Assembly: GCA_014359765.1 (NCBI GenBank)
Contig: JACIYT010000009.1
Span: 1 to 64,000 of the forward strand
Source of the DNA: Roseovarius sp.
GTDB taxonomy: Bacteria; Pseudomonadota; Alphaproteobacteria; Rhodobacterales; Rhodobacteraceae
Length of the DNA: 64,000 nt
Direction: 5' to 3'
This document shows positions 17,659 through 26,379 of the stretch, piece after piece. Below the pieces are notes generated by a model. The model had not been told where the DNA came from. It ran no database searches and saw nothing but the letters and a program-made list of their open reading frames with translations. Position 1 is the first letter of the stretch. Each line of letters starts with the position of its first letter. The translations under genes were made by a program, and so were the position numbers.

Positions 17659-19806
17659 TCAGCCCCCCTGTTTGCCGCTGCCGCGGGTCATGGCGGCCTT
17701 GGGCCCGTCAAAGGCGACCTTGCCCTGGTCGATCACGATGACCCGGTCCACAAGTTCCAGAAGGCTGGGGCGATGCGTGACCACGACCAGTGTGCGGTCG
17801 GCGGCCTCGAGCTTGAGCCGCGCGATGACCTCGGCCTCGTTCTGGGCATCCATGCTCGATGTCGGCTCGTCCATCAACAGGACCGGGGGCCGGCCGAGCA
17901 GCGCCCGCGCCAGGGTGATCGCCTGTTTCTGCCCGCCCGACAGCCCCTCGCCGCGTTCGGCCAGCATCATGTCATATCCCGCCGGGTGACGGCGCACGAA
18001 ATCCTCGACCCCCGCCACGCGCGCCGCCTCGATGATATCGGCATCCCGCGGGCGCATCGCGCCGATGGCGATGTTCTCGCGCACCGTCCCCGAGAACAGC
18101 CAGACATCCTGAAGCACCGCGCCCACGTTGCGTCGCAGATCGCCGGGGTCGATCTGGCGCAGGTCGATCCCGTCGAGCATCACCGTGCCTTCGCGCGGCT
18201 GGTAAAGCCCGAGGATGAGCCGCGCGACCGTGCTCTTGCCCGAGCCGATCCGCCCCAGAATGGCGACCTTCTCGCCGGGGCGGATGACAAAGGAGATGTT
18301 GCGCAGCGCGTCGATCTGCTGATCGGGATAGGCGAAGGAAACATTGTCAAAGCGGATCTCGCCCTCGAATCGCGGCCGTGCGGTCCAGTTCCTGCCCTCG
18401 GGGCGCTCGCTCTCGGCCTTCATCAGCGCATCGAGCGAGCGGTAGGAGGTGCGCGCCTGGTTGAACCGGGTGAGCGTCTGCGCGAGCTGGGCGAGCGGCG
18501 CAAGGGCGCGGCCCGTCAGGATCACGGCGGCGATGAGCGCGCCCATGCTCGCCTCGCCCGCGGTGATCAGGAACACGCCGTAAAAGACGATCATCACCTG
18601 CGCGGATTGCTGGGCAAAGGCGGTGGCGTTGATTGCGAATTGCGTGACCGCGCGGGCCTTGAGCCCGTGATCGGACTGGCGCGCGATCGCCTCTTCCCAG
18701 CGCGCGCGCATCCTGCGCTGTGCACCAGCGGCCTTGATCGTCTCCAGCCCGGCGAGGGTCTCGACCAGGACGCCCTGTTTCGATTGCCCGTCGGCAAAGC
18801 TCCGCTCGGCGAGCCGCGACAGGATCGGCTGCACCGCGATGCCCACGAGCAGCACGAAGGGAACGGCCAGCGCCGGCACGATCGCCAGCGGCCCGGAAAT
18901 CAGGTAGATCACCCCGACGAACAGCACGATGAAGGGCAGATCGACCACCGCCACCAGCGTGGCCGAGGTGAAGAAATCGCGCAGCGTCTCGAACTCGCGC
19001 AGCGTCGAGGCCAGCGCGCCGGTGGAGCCCTTGCGCGCGCGCAGTTGCAGATCGAGGATCTGGTCGAAGATGCGCCGCCCCATGACCATGTCGGCGCGCT
19101 TGCCGGCCCGGTCGATGAAGCCGGCGCGCAGCGACTTGATCAGGAAATCGAAGATCAGCGCGATTCCGACCCCGATCGTCAGCGCAATCAGCGATTCGAT
19201 GGCCTCGTTGGGCAGGATGCGGTCATAGACCACCATGATGAAGAGCGAGGTCGAAAGCGACAGGAAATTGGCCAGCACCGCGGCGAGAAGGACCTGGGTA
19301 TAGGCCCAGCGGTTCTCGGCCAGCGTCGCCCAGAACCAGTGCCCCCGCCGCCCGGCTGCGTTCAGCGCGATATCGTCGCGATGCTCCGGCCTGAGCAACA
19401 GCGCAAAGCCGGTATGGACCGGGGCGAGCGTCGCCCGGTCGATCTCGCCCACGCCGGGGCCGAGCGCCGGATCGTGGACCGCCAGCCGCCCCCCGGGCAG
19501 CACCGCCTCCAGAACCACGGCGCGGTCGTCGTCGAGCAGCAGGATGGCCGGGGTCAGCGTGTTGTCGAAACTCTCGAGCGCGCGCCGCCCGAAACCCGCC
19601 TGAAGGCCGGCGCGTTCGGCGGCGGTGATCGCGTCGCGGATCGTCACCCCGCCCTGCGCGCCGGTCTGTGCCGCATGGAGCGCGGCGAGCGTGATCGGCC
19701 GGTCGAGGCGCGCGGCCGCGTAGAGAAGGCAGGCCTCGAGCGCGCTCATCTCGGCCTCGCCGCGCTGCTCGGTCGTGCCGAGCTTGACAATGCGGGGCTC
19801 GCTCAT
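17659..19806 (-). CDS. Type I secretion ABC exporter, LapB-like, with inactive C39 domain
   Basis: A 715-residue inner-membrane exporter with fused ATPase. The N-terminal 140 residues resemble the C39 peptidase-like domain of RTX/LapB exporters; the position of the catalytic His (HFVVL in active peptidases) reads DRAVVLE, so this looks like a non-cleaving substrate-docking domain. Six membrane segments (about 165-430) follow, then the nucleotide-binding domain with Walker A GRIGSGKST, signature LSGGQKQ, Walker B VLLMDEPTS and a switch His in VVTHRPS. Its start overlaps the stop of the TolC-like gene (ATGA). It should power export of the adhesin and possibly the VWD protein. Confidence 0.92.
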   Translation of the reverse strand: MSEPRIVKLGTTEQRGEAEMSALEACLLYAAARLDRPITLAALHAAQTGAQGGVTIRDAITAAERAGLQAGFGRRALESFDNTLTPAILLLDDDRAVVLEAVLPGGRLAVHDPALGPGVGEIDRATLAPVHTGFALLLRPEHRDDIALNAAGRRGHWFWATLAENRWAYTQVLLAAVLANFLSLSTSLFIMVVYDRILPNEAIESLIALTIGVGIALIFDFLIKSLRAGFIDRAGKRADMVMGRRIFDQILDLQLRARKGSTGALASTLREFETLRDFFTSATLVAVVDLPFIVLFVGVIYLISGPLAIVPALAVPFVLLVGIAVQPILSRLAERSFADGQSKQGVLVETLAGLETIKAAGAQRRMRARWEEAIARQSDHGLKARAVTQFAINATAFAQQSAQVMIVFYGVFLITAGEASMGALIAAVILTGRALAPLAQLAQTLTRFNQARTSYRSLDALMKAESERPEGRNWTARPRFEGEIRFDNVSFAYPDQQIDALRNISFVIRPGEKVAILGRIGSGKSTVARLILGLYQPREGTVMLDGIDLRQIDPGDLRRNVGAVLQDVWLFSGTVRENIAIGAMRPRDADIIEAARVAGVEDFVRRHPAGYDMMLAERGEGLSGGQKQAITLARALLGRPPVLLMDEPTSSMDAQNEAEVIARLKLEAADRTLVVVTHRPSLLELVDRVIVIDQGKVAFDGPKAAMTRGSGKQGG

Positions 19807-21158
19807 TGGGTCACCTCCTCGGGCGGCGCATCCTCCTGCGGCAGGCGGATGGCAAAGGCATCGAGGATATCGCCGGTCAATGCAAGCGCGGCGTAGCCCG
19901 ACAGCGCCACCTCGCGCTCGGTGGCGATCAGGATCTCGTTGGCCTCCAGCAGGTCGCGCTCGGCATCGAGGAGGCCGATCAGCGACCGCCGCCCGATCGA
20001 GAATTCCTCGCGCGAGGCCTCGACCGTGGCACGGTTGGCGCTCACCGAGGCGCGTGCCGAGCTCAGCCGCACCGCGCTCGCGCGTTGATCGGCGCGCCGA
20101 TCGGCCAGGGCGCGCAGGATATCGCGCGCGAGGACCTCGCGCTCGGCTGCAATCGCGTCGCGCTCGGCCTCGGCGGCGGCGATGCGCGCGCGCTGGCTGC
20201 CCGGCGCGCCGGTGTCCAGTTCCGCGTCGAGTGTGGCCGTCGTGCCGCTGCGCCGGACGCGGCCATCGACGCTCAGGCTCGGCAGGCGCTGGGCGCGGGT
20301 CACGGCGACTTCGGCCTCGGCGGCGGCGATGCGCGCCTCGATGGCGAGGATGCGCGGGCTCGTGGCCATCAGGGCCGCGTCGCCGATATCGGGCAGGTCC
20401 GGGGATTCGGGCGGCGCGGCCAGGCGCGCGGGGGGCGCCGCGTCGAAGCTGGCGGCAAAGGCGGCCTCGGCGCGCTCGGCGCTCGCCTGCGCCTCGGCGG
20501 CGCGGGCGCGCGCCGTGGCCAGCCGCGCCTCGGTGGTCAGCACATCGACATTGCCCCCCGCCCCGGCATCGGCCCGCTCCTGCGCCACGGCGAGCACGCG
20601 CTCATGGGCGCGCACGTTCTCGAGCGAAATCTCCAGCCGCGCCCGGGCGGCGTAGAGGTCATGCCATGCCACCACCGCGTTCAGCGCGCGCGCCGCGGCC
20701 AGTTCCTGCCGCGCGCGGCGGCTTTCGAAGACGCGCGCCTCGGCCGCGACGCGGCGGCTCGCGCTCTCGCCGCCATCATAGACCAGCTGGACGATCCGCA
20801 GCATCGGGGTCAGGCCATTGCTCGAGAGGCTCCCATCGACGAGCGTGCCGAGCGTGCTGGCCAGCGAAAAGCGCGGGTAGTAGCCGCGGCGCTCGGCATC
20901 GGCGCGCGCGCGGGCCGCGCGCACCCCGGCGCTCGAGGCGGCGAGATCGGGGCTGGTTTCCACCGCACGGGCGACCTCTCGGCCGAATTCCGTGCGCGCC
21001 AGCGTGTCGGGGATGCGCGCCTGCTGTGCGCCGGGCGGGGCGTCGAAGCTGGCCTCGATCGCGCTCAGATCGGGCGGATTGACGCAGGCGGACAGGCTCA
21101 TCAGCATGGCCGTGGCCATCAGCCAGCCGGCCCCCCTGGTCCCCCGCGATGCATTCAT
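19803..21158 (-). CDS. TolC-family outer-membrane channel lipoprotein
   Basis: A 451-residue outer-membrane efflux/secretion channel subunit. The lipoprotein signal MLMSLSAC predicts lipidation at C25. The body is almost wholly helical and Ala/Arg/Glu-rich, with the two OEP repeats visible as duplicated long helices, including the QLVYDGGESASRRVAAEA region and the C-terminal REEFSIGRRSLIGLLDAERDL motif typical of TolC/LapE proteins. It is the first gene of the tolC-ABC-hlyD set, with AAGGGA upstream of its ATG, and its stop is coupled to the exporter start. Confidence 0.92.
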   Translation of the reverse strand: MNASRGTRGAGWLMATAMLMSLSACVNPPDLSAIEASFDAPPGAQQARIPDTLARTEFGREVARAVETSPDLAASSAGVRAARARADAERRGYYPRFSLASTLGTLVDGSLSSNGLTPMLRIVQLVYDGGESASRRVAAEARVFESRRARQELAAARALNAVVAWHDLYAARARLEISLENVRAHERVLAVAQERADAGAGGNVDVLTTEARLATARARAAEAQASAERAEAAFAASFDAAPPARLAAPPESPDLPDIGDAALMATSPRILAIEARIAAAEAEVAVTRAQRLPSLSVDGRVRRSGTTATLDAELDTGAPGSQRARIAAAEAERDAIAAEREVLARDILRALADRRADQRASAVRLSSARASVSANRATVEASREEFSIGRRSLIGLLDAERDLLEANEILIATEREVALSGYAALALTGDILDAFAIRLPQEDAPPEEVTQ

Positions 21159-21274
21159 GCCCGTGCTGTCCCTTCGATCAGGCGTCCGATCACTCGGATC
21201 TTGTGGAGAAGTTGTAATCGGGGCCGGGTGGAAATGCCATGCCGGAATCCTCGGGCGCTGCTCGGGGGCATGGT

Positions 21275-22117
21275 TCAGGTGGTTCCGCGCGGCGGGGCGC
21301 TCCCGCCCCCTTGCATGAAATCCGCAAGCCCCGCCTCCTGCGCCTGTGATGCGGCGAGCGCGTCGAAAAAACCGCCAAGGCCGGCATCGGCATCGGCGGC
21401 GGGCGGCGCGGGGTCCGGGGCGTCCGCCCGACCGGGATGCGCCTCGGCGGCGGCGAGAAACCCGAGATGGTGGCGCGCCACGCGCGCGGCGTGCACCAGC
21501 CCCAGCGCGCCGCTGCGGTGCAAGTCGCCAAGCGCCACCCGCCCGACCGACGCGAGGGCCGCGTCATCGACCGCCAGCAATCCCTCCTGCGGCAGCGCCG
21601 TCACATCCTCCGGCGGCGTGAACGGCACCAGAATCCGGGTGCGCGCCAGGGCCTCCATCGCGGCGCGGGTCCGCGTCTCGGCCTGCGCGCGGGTGCGGAA
21701 AAACGCCACGACCTGGGCAAGCTCGGGCGCAATCTGCCCCTGCTCATCGAAAAAGGCCGGGTCGGCGGGATCGTCGGAGAGCAGCCCGCTCGCCTCATCG
21801 ACCATGAGAACGAACTGCCCCGAGCGCGTGCGCCCCGCGGCAAAGGGATGAACCCGCAGCAGCGAGGGCACGTAATTCCCCCGCCACGCGCCATTCCCGG
21901 CGACAAGCGCCGTGCGCGCGCCCAGCCGGGTCAGCGCGACCGGCGTGATCCGCTCCTCCCCGGACCGAAAGAGAATCGGCAGGGCGCTTGCGACCTGCGT
22001 TTCCTCGCCCAGAACGATGGGGACGAGCGGGTGATCCTGCACGAATCGATACGACGAAAACCGTTTCCAGCGCCGCGCGCCGTGGCGCTCGGGGCTGACA
22101 GGGGCCAGGCTGGACAT
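21275..22117 (-). CDS. SapC family protein
   Basis: A 280-residue soluble protein of the SapC family, named after a gene of the Campylobacter S-layer secretion locus; its biochemical role is not known. Family blocks visible are the LPILFRSGEERITPVAL strand, GNGAWRGNYVPSLLRVHPF and a DEASGLLSDD segment. There is no signal peptide or membrane segment, so it probably acts in the cytosol. It sits between the adhesin and the type I exporter genes in the same direction, 117 bases ahead of the TolC-like gene, which suggests a part in handling the secreted surface protein. The ATG at 22117 has GGAG at good spacing. Confidence 0.82.
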   Translation of the reverse strand: MSSLAPVSPERHGARRWKRFSSYRFVQDHPLVPIVLGEETQVASALPILFRSGEERITPVALTRLGARTALVAGNGAWRGNYVPSLLRVHPFAAGRTRSGQFVLMVDEASGLLSDDPADPAFFDEQGQIAPELAQVVAFFRTRAQAETRTRAAMEALARTRILVPFTPPEDVTALPQEGLLAVDDAALASVGRVALGDLHRSGALGLVHAARVARHHLGFLAAAEAHPGRADAPDPAPPAADADAGLGGFFDALAASQAQEAGLADFMQGGGSAPPRGTT

Positions 22118-22146
22118 GACTGTGCTCCGCTGGGGCCTGCGCTGGC

Positions 22147-22169
22147 GGGGCCGGCATGACGCCGGCCCC
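22147..22169 (-). terminator. Perfect 9-bp hairpin after the adhesin gene
   Basis: GGGGCCGGC (22147-22155) and GCCGGCCCC (22161-22169) flank a five-base loop just after the adhesin stop and before sapC. No T-tract follows on the minus strand, so it may only attenuate read-through from the adhesin into the secretion genes. Confidence 0.45.
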
Positions 22170-22179
22170 GGCAGATGGA

Positions 22180-25100
22180 TCAGGCGTCGGGCAGGGCAGG
22201 GGCGGGCACGCTTGCCGGCACGAAATCGAGGAAGTTCTCCGCTCCCAATTCCGCCCGCGCCTCGGACCCCATCCCCTCGAACAGGGCCAGAACCTCAACC
22301 CCGGTGTCCAGATCGGGCAGGTTGCCCTCACTGTCCACGACGATGCGCAGCAGCTCGCTCTCCACCTCATCGCCGACGATAAGGTAGATGATGTCATCGG
22401 CTTGCAGCCCGAGCGATTGCAGCGCCAGGAGCCCCGCGGCATCATCCGCAATCGCGGTGGTAAACACCACGAGCCCGGTATTCTCCCCGATGCTGTCGCC
22501 CGCCGCGATCACCTCGAATGCCGTGCCATCGCCGCGCAGCGCGCCCTGATCGTCCAGCGCGATGCCGATCCGGTCGGGCAGCGCCCCCCCGGTGGTAAAG
22601 CCGGTGACCACATCCTCACCATTGCTGGTGCCGTCGGCCTCGAAGATCACCGTGTTCACCCCCGGCGCGGACAGGTCGATCGCATCATTGCCGCCCCGCC
22701 CGCGGATCGCGGCGTCGGTATCGCCCGCCACCAGCGCATCCGCCGCCTCCGTGCCCAGCGCGAAGCTGTAACTGCCGCCAACCTGAGAGTCGAAATCGAG
22801 CTGGATCGGACTACCCTCGTCCACATGGTTGAGGCGGAAGCGGATCAGGGGAAGTTGGTAGAGATCGACAGGATCGCCGGTTTCCGGGTCTTCGGGATTG
22901 AGAAAGCCTATCCCGCCAAAGATCACTGTGCCGGTTGCCGCGTCATTCAAGTTCAGAATCGGAGAAAGGCCGGTGGTGAATTGCGGTGCCGGCGAGGGGG
23001 CCCAGGTCGCGGTGTTGATGTCAAATGTCATCGTCTCGCCAAAGGCCAGGCCGAAATCCGCGGGCAATTGGGTGCGCGGATCGAGGAAGAAGGCGAATTC
23101 CAGCGCCCCGGCTGCGGCGCCGCTCGTGACGGTGGTGGCGCCGAGGACCAGGTAATCGGCCGCCTCGTAACCCACGGCCGAGGCTGTTTCCGTCACGCTC
23201 CGGTCCGAGGCGTTCGAGACCTCCGCGCTGATCGAGACGCTGTCGCCCGGCGCAACCCCGCCGAGCAGGAGCGGCGCGCTCCAGGTGCCATCCGCGCCCA
23301 CCTCTGCGGTGCCCAGGGGGGTGCCGTCGCCATCGGTGATGGTGACGATCTGGCCTTCCTGCACGCCCCGGGTGCTGCCCGAGACGGTGAGATCCTCACC
23401 GAGGATCAGCGCGCCCTCCTCACCGAGGGGATCGATCGTGATCTGGGGCGGAATATCGGTGCCGAGTTCGATAGCGCCCGAGGCCGTCAGCGGATAGCTC
23501 GCCCCGGTGGCCGAGGCCGTCACCGACAGGGGCGCCTGATCCGGAAAGCCCTGCACGGTCGCGGCGTCGAGGGAGAGCGCCCAGCCTCCGTCATTGCCGA
23601 CCGCGGCCGTGCCGGTGAAGATCACGTCATCGCCGGCCTGAATGGTGATGGTGACATCCGCGCCTTCGGCCACGTCGGTGCTGCTGCCCGAAATGTTCGT
23701 CCCGCCCTCGAACTCGTCCAGCCCGATCGTGGACCCGTTCACCGGCTCGTTGATCGTGAGGGTCGGCGCGGTGAGGGCGAGCGTCTGCTGCGTGGCCGGG
23801 TTGCCCGCGCGATCGCTGGCATCGGCGGTGATCGTGACGGTGCCGTCCTGTGCCGTCGGGGGGAGATCCCCGGTGGCGATGGTCAGCGACCAGCTGCCGC
23901 CCTCCGCCGTCGCGGTGAAGCTCTCGCCGCCAACATTCACGGCCACGCTCTCGACATCGGAATCGGTCGTGCCCGACAGGACCAGCCCCGCCTCGGTCAC
24001 CGTGCTCTCCACCGTGAGGGCGGGCGGCGTGGTGTCGAGGGTGAGCGTGACCTCGGGCGCGGTGACCGGCGTGCCCCCGATTTCGGTGGCGGCGGTGATG
24101 GTCAGCGGGCCGTCCTCACCGGGCAGGTCGTCGGGGGCGAAGGTCACGCTCCAGCTGTTGTCCGCGCCGGCCGTGACCGTCCGCTCCGCCGTGCCCAGCG
24201 TGACCGTCACCTCCGATCCGGCCAGCGCGATGCCGGAGACGGTGATGTCCGCCTCCGCATCGGCTGCGTTGATGAACCCGCCATCCTCGGGCGCGGTGAT
24301 GACCAGCGCGGGGGTGGAGAAATCGGTGGTGGCACTGGCCGTGGCCGAGGCCGGATTGCCCGCCACGTCCGACACGCTGGCGCTGATCGCGATCTCGGCC
24401 CCGTCGTCGAGCGCCTCGATGATGCTCGCGGGCACGGTCGCCGTCCAGCTGCCATCCGCGCCGACCGTGCCGGTGTAATCCGTGCCATCGAAGGTCACGG
24501 TCACAACCTGCCCTTCCTCGACCCCTGTGGTGCTCCCGGTGACATCGACCCCGGTGAAGGTGTTCAACGTCTCGACCGTGACCTGCGAGATCGTGACTTC
24601 GGCGGTGAAATCGGTGGCCAGCGTTGCCGTGGCCTGCGTGGCCGGGTTGCCCGCCACGTCCGAGACATCCGCCGTGATCGTCAGGTCGCCCCCGTCCGCG
24701 AGGCCCGCCAGATCCCCGGCGGGGATCGTCACCGACCAGGCCCCGTCCGCGACCGTCGCGCTATAGTCATTGCCGTTGAAGGTGAGCGTGACGATCTGCC
24801 CGTCCTCGGCATCCGTGGTGCCGGAAATCTCGAGCGGCTCGCCCTGCTCGGCGGCGTTGAGGATGTCATCCCCGGCGACAGGCGTGGTGATCGCGACCTC
24901 GGGGGGAATCGTGTCCACCACCACATCGGCGCTGCCGCTGGCCACCTCGTCGGTCACGGTCTCGAAGGTCGGGTTGCCCTCTTCATCCTCACCTTCGACG
25001 ATACGGTCGCGTTCGATCCGAAAGCTGATCGTCTGCGGACCCTGAAAGCCGCTGGCATCCACGCCCGGGGGAAAGATGATCTCGCCGCCCGCGCCGATGG

Positions 25101-25716
25101 TGACCTGGATTTCGGCCTCGGGATCACCCTCGCTGAGGCGCAGATAAACCCTGTCACCCTCTTCAAGCTCATCGAGCGCGGGGAAGGTCCGGAAGAGATC
25201 GGTCGCGATGATCGGCGATTCGCCACTCAGCGCTCCGGCATTGATGTAGATGGGGGCAGGGCTCCCGGAGGAAGAGCCGCCACCGGACGCCGCCGCGGCC
25301 AGGCCCGCGGCGCCTGCGACGGCGGCGCCAATCGCCGCTGCCGTGCCGCCGGCAGCGCCTGCCGCCGCGACCGAGGCCACCACTTCGGCGACGAGTTCCG
25401 CCGCCGCGCCCGAAATCATGATCGTGCCGTCTGCCGCCACCTGCACCGAGGAGGCCGCGACCTTGACCACCTGCCCGTTGGTGAGCGTCAGGTTCGCACT
25501 GCCATCGGGATTGACCGTGGCCGAGCGCACCCCGCTGATATCGAGCGCGCTGACCATGTCGGCCGCCTGTGCCTGTGCCAGCATGGGCAGCATCAGAACC
25601 GCGCTGCCGAGCCCGGCCGCCAGGCGGCGCTGGTTGCGGGCGATCCATTTCTGGACATGGGCGCGGCGGCTGGCCGGATCGGCCCCCATCTGCATGTCGG
25701 GGATGTGTTTCGTCAT
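22180..25716 (-). CDS. Large Bap/Lap-type adhesin with six Ig-like repeats
   Basis: A 1178-residue, very acidic surface protein, probably exported by the neighbouring type I system and acting in attachment or biofilm formation. The N terminus has a twin-Arg-containing basic stretch and a hydrophobic segment ending AQAQA (about 31-51), then a BapA-prefix-like region and a Gly/Ala/Ser linker (about 120-155). Six Ig-like repeats of about 95-105 residues follow (roughly 265-870); several share the motif ITADVSDVAGNP and a W-S-V-T-I strand. The C-terminal 200 residues hold one RTX-like RGRGGNDAIDLS block and a DVVTGFTTGG...DRIGI segment typical of type I secretion ends. GAGGG precedes the ATG. A TAAA-type linker could be a LapG-like cleavage site, but no lapG/lapD is present here. 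Confidence 0.85.
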   Translation of the reverse strand: MTKHIPDMQMGADPASRRAHVQKWIARNQRRLAAGLGSAVLMLPMLAQAQAADMVSALDISGVRSATVNPDGSANLTLTNGQVVKVAASSVQVAADGTIMISGAAAELVAEVVASVAAAGAAGGTAAAIGAAVAGAAGLAAAASGGGSSSGSPAPIYINAGALSGESPIIATDLFRTFPALDELEEGDRVYLRLSEGDPEAEIQVTIGAGGEIIFPPGVDASGFQGPQTISFRIERDRIVEGEDEEGNPTFETVTDEVASGSADVVVDTIPPEVAITTPVAGDDILNAAEQGEPLEISGTTDAEDGQIVTLTFNGNDYSATVADGAWSVTIPAGDLAGLADGGDLTITADVSDVAGNPATQATATLATDFTAEVTISQVTVETLNTFTGVDVTGSTTGVEEGQVVTVTFDGTDYTGTVGADGSWTATVPASIIEALDDGAEIAISASVSDVAGNPASATASATTDFSTPALVITAPEDGGFINAADAEADITVSGIALAGSEVTVTLGTAERTVTAGADNSWSVTFAPDDLPGEDGPLTITAATEIGGTPVTAPEVTLTLDTTPPALTVESTVTEAGLVLSGTTDSDVESVAVNVGGESFTATAEGGSWSLTIATGDLPPTAQDGTVTITADASDRAGNPATQQTLALTAPTLTINEPVNGSTIGLDEFEGGTNISGSSTDVAEGADVTITIQAGDDVIFTGTAAVGNDGGWALSLDAATVQGFPDQAPLSVTASATGASYPLTASGAIELGTDIPPQITIDPLGEEGALILGEDLTVSGSTRGVQEGQIVTITDGDGTPLGTAEVGADGTWSAPLLLGGVAPGDSVSISAEVSNASDRSVTETASAVGYEAADYLVLGATTVTSGAAAGALEFAFFLDPRTQLPADFGLAFGETMTFDINTATWAPSPAPQFTTGLSPILNLNDAATGTVIFGGIGFLNPEDPETGDPVDLYQLPLIRFRLNHVDEGSPIQLDFDSQVGGSYSFALGTEAADALVAGDTDAAIRGRGGNDAIDLSAPGVNTVIFEADGTSNGEDVVTGFTTGGALPDRIGIALDDQGALRGDGTAFEVIAAGDSIGENTGLVVFTTAIADDAAGLLALQSLGLQADDIIYLIVGDEVESELLRIVVDSEGNLPDLDTGVEVLALFEGMGSEARAELGAENFLDFVPASVPAPALPDA

Positions 25717-25886
25717 GGAAGAAGCCCTCGTTCTGTGGCGCCGGGAAGCGTCGAATGATCAAGCAGTTCAAAGCCGAACTCTGGCACAACCCTGACCACA
25801 TGGAAAGAGGGTATAACGTGAACAAGGAGGTTTTTGCCGGGGCGTGGCGCGCACCGTGCCCGCGCGCCGGCCTGTCCCGAATGCGT

Positions 25887-25948
25887 GAGGGGCGCGGCCC
25901 TTGCGGGTCACGCCCCTCGGATGTCTCGCGGCCCGGGCTTGCGGGCCG
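25887..25948 (-). terminator. Two successive hairpins after rpmJ
   Basis: Directly downstream of rpmJ on the minus strand are a 7-bp stem CGGCCCG/CGGGCCG (25929-25948) and an 8-bp stem GAGGGGCG/CGCCCCTC (25887-25918). Neither has a clear T-tract. They separate rpmJ from the adhesin leader. Confidence 0.4.
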
Positions 25949-25956
25949 GGCGCGGC

Positions 25957-26082
25957 TCAGCCCTGGCGGGCCTTGAACTTGCGCTGGGTCTTGTTGATCA
26001 CGTAAACGCGGCCCTTGCGGCGCACGACGCGGCAATCGCGGTGCCGGTTCTTGAGCGAACGCAGCGAATTGCGAACCTTCAT
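25957..26082 (-). CDS. rpmJ: 50S ribosomal protein L36, zinc-free type
   Basis: A 41-residue basic ribosomal protein located near the peptidyl-transferase region of the large subunit. It starts [20 protein letters not shown] and keeps the RRKGRVYVI core of L36. Only one cysteine is present, so the CxxC...C/H zinc site of the longer-known form is absent; this is the C-minus variant usual in alphaproteobacteria. AGGAGA lies upstream of the ATG. It follows tRNA-Val on the same strand. Confidence 0.96.
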   Translation of the reverse strand: MKVRNSLRSLKNRHRDCRVVRRKGRVYVINKTQRKFKARQG

Positions 26083-26165
26083 GGTCGTCTCCTGTCTGTC
26101 GCGGCGCGCTCCTGCGCCTTTGCGGTTGCGGGGGCTACGCGCGAGGTGCGCGCAGCGCGAATTCA

Positions 26166-26240
26166 TGGTGGGCGATACAAGGTTCGAACTTGTGACCCCT
26201 TCGATGTCAACGAAGTGCTCTACCACTGAGCTAATCGCCC
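26166..26240 (-). tRNA. tRNA-Val (anticodon GAC)
   Basis: On the minus strand acceptor GGGCGAT pairs with ATCGCCC, with a D arm GCTC/GAGC, anticodon loop TTGACAT in a CTTCG/CGAAG stem (anticodon GAC), and T arm ACAAG-TTCGAAC-CTTGT. Discriminator A and an encoded CCA follow. It reads GUC/GUU valine codons and precedes rpmJ. Confidence 0.97.
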
Positions 26241-26297
26241 CGGGCGGCCCGTCCCCCGCAAAAGGCAGGGGCGCGGAAATCCGCGCCTGTCCGGCGG

Positions 26298-26326
26298 TCT
26301 ATAAAAGGAGTCGATGAGGGGATCAA
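26298..26326 (-). promoter_or_regulatory. Candidate promoter for tRNA-Val
   Basis: On the minus strand TTGATC (26321-26326) and TATAGA (26298-26303) are exactly 17 bases apart. The predicted start near 26291 leaves a leader of about 50 bases containing a GGCGCGGA/TCCGCGCC hairpin before the mature tRNA. A second tRNA-type promoter was not seen. Confidence 0.45.
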
Positions 26327-26379
26327 GGGCTTTCAGCAGGCGGATTTCGCCCTATCATGGCGCCGGAGGAGCAGATGAG

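Noticed and set aside
25800..25830. Strong sigma-70 promoter for the adhesin gene
   Set aside because: A TTATAC -10 is visible on the minus strand, but no acceptable -35 lies at 16-18 bases, so it was not listed.
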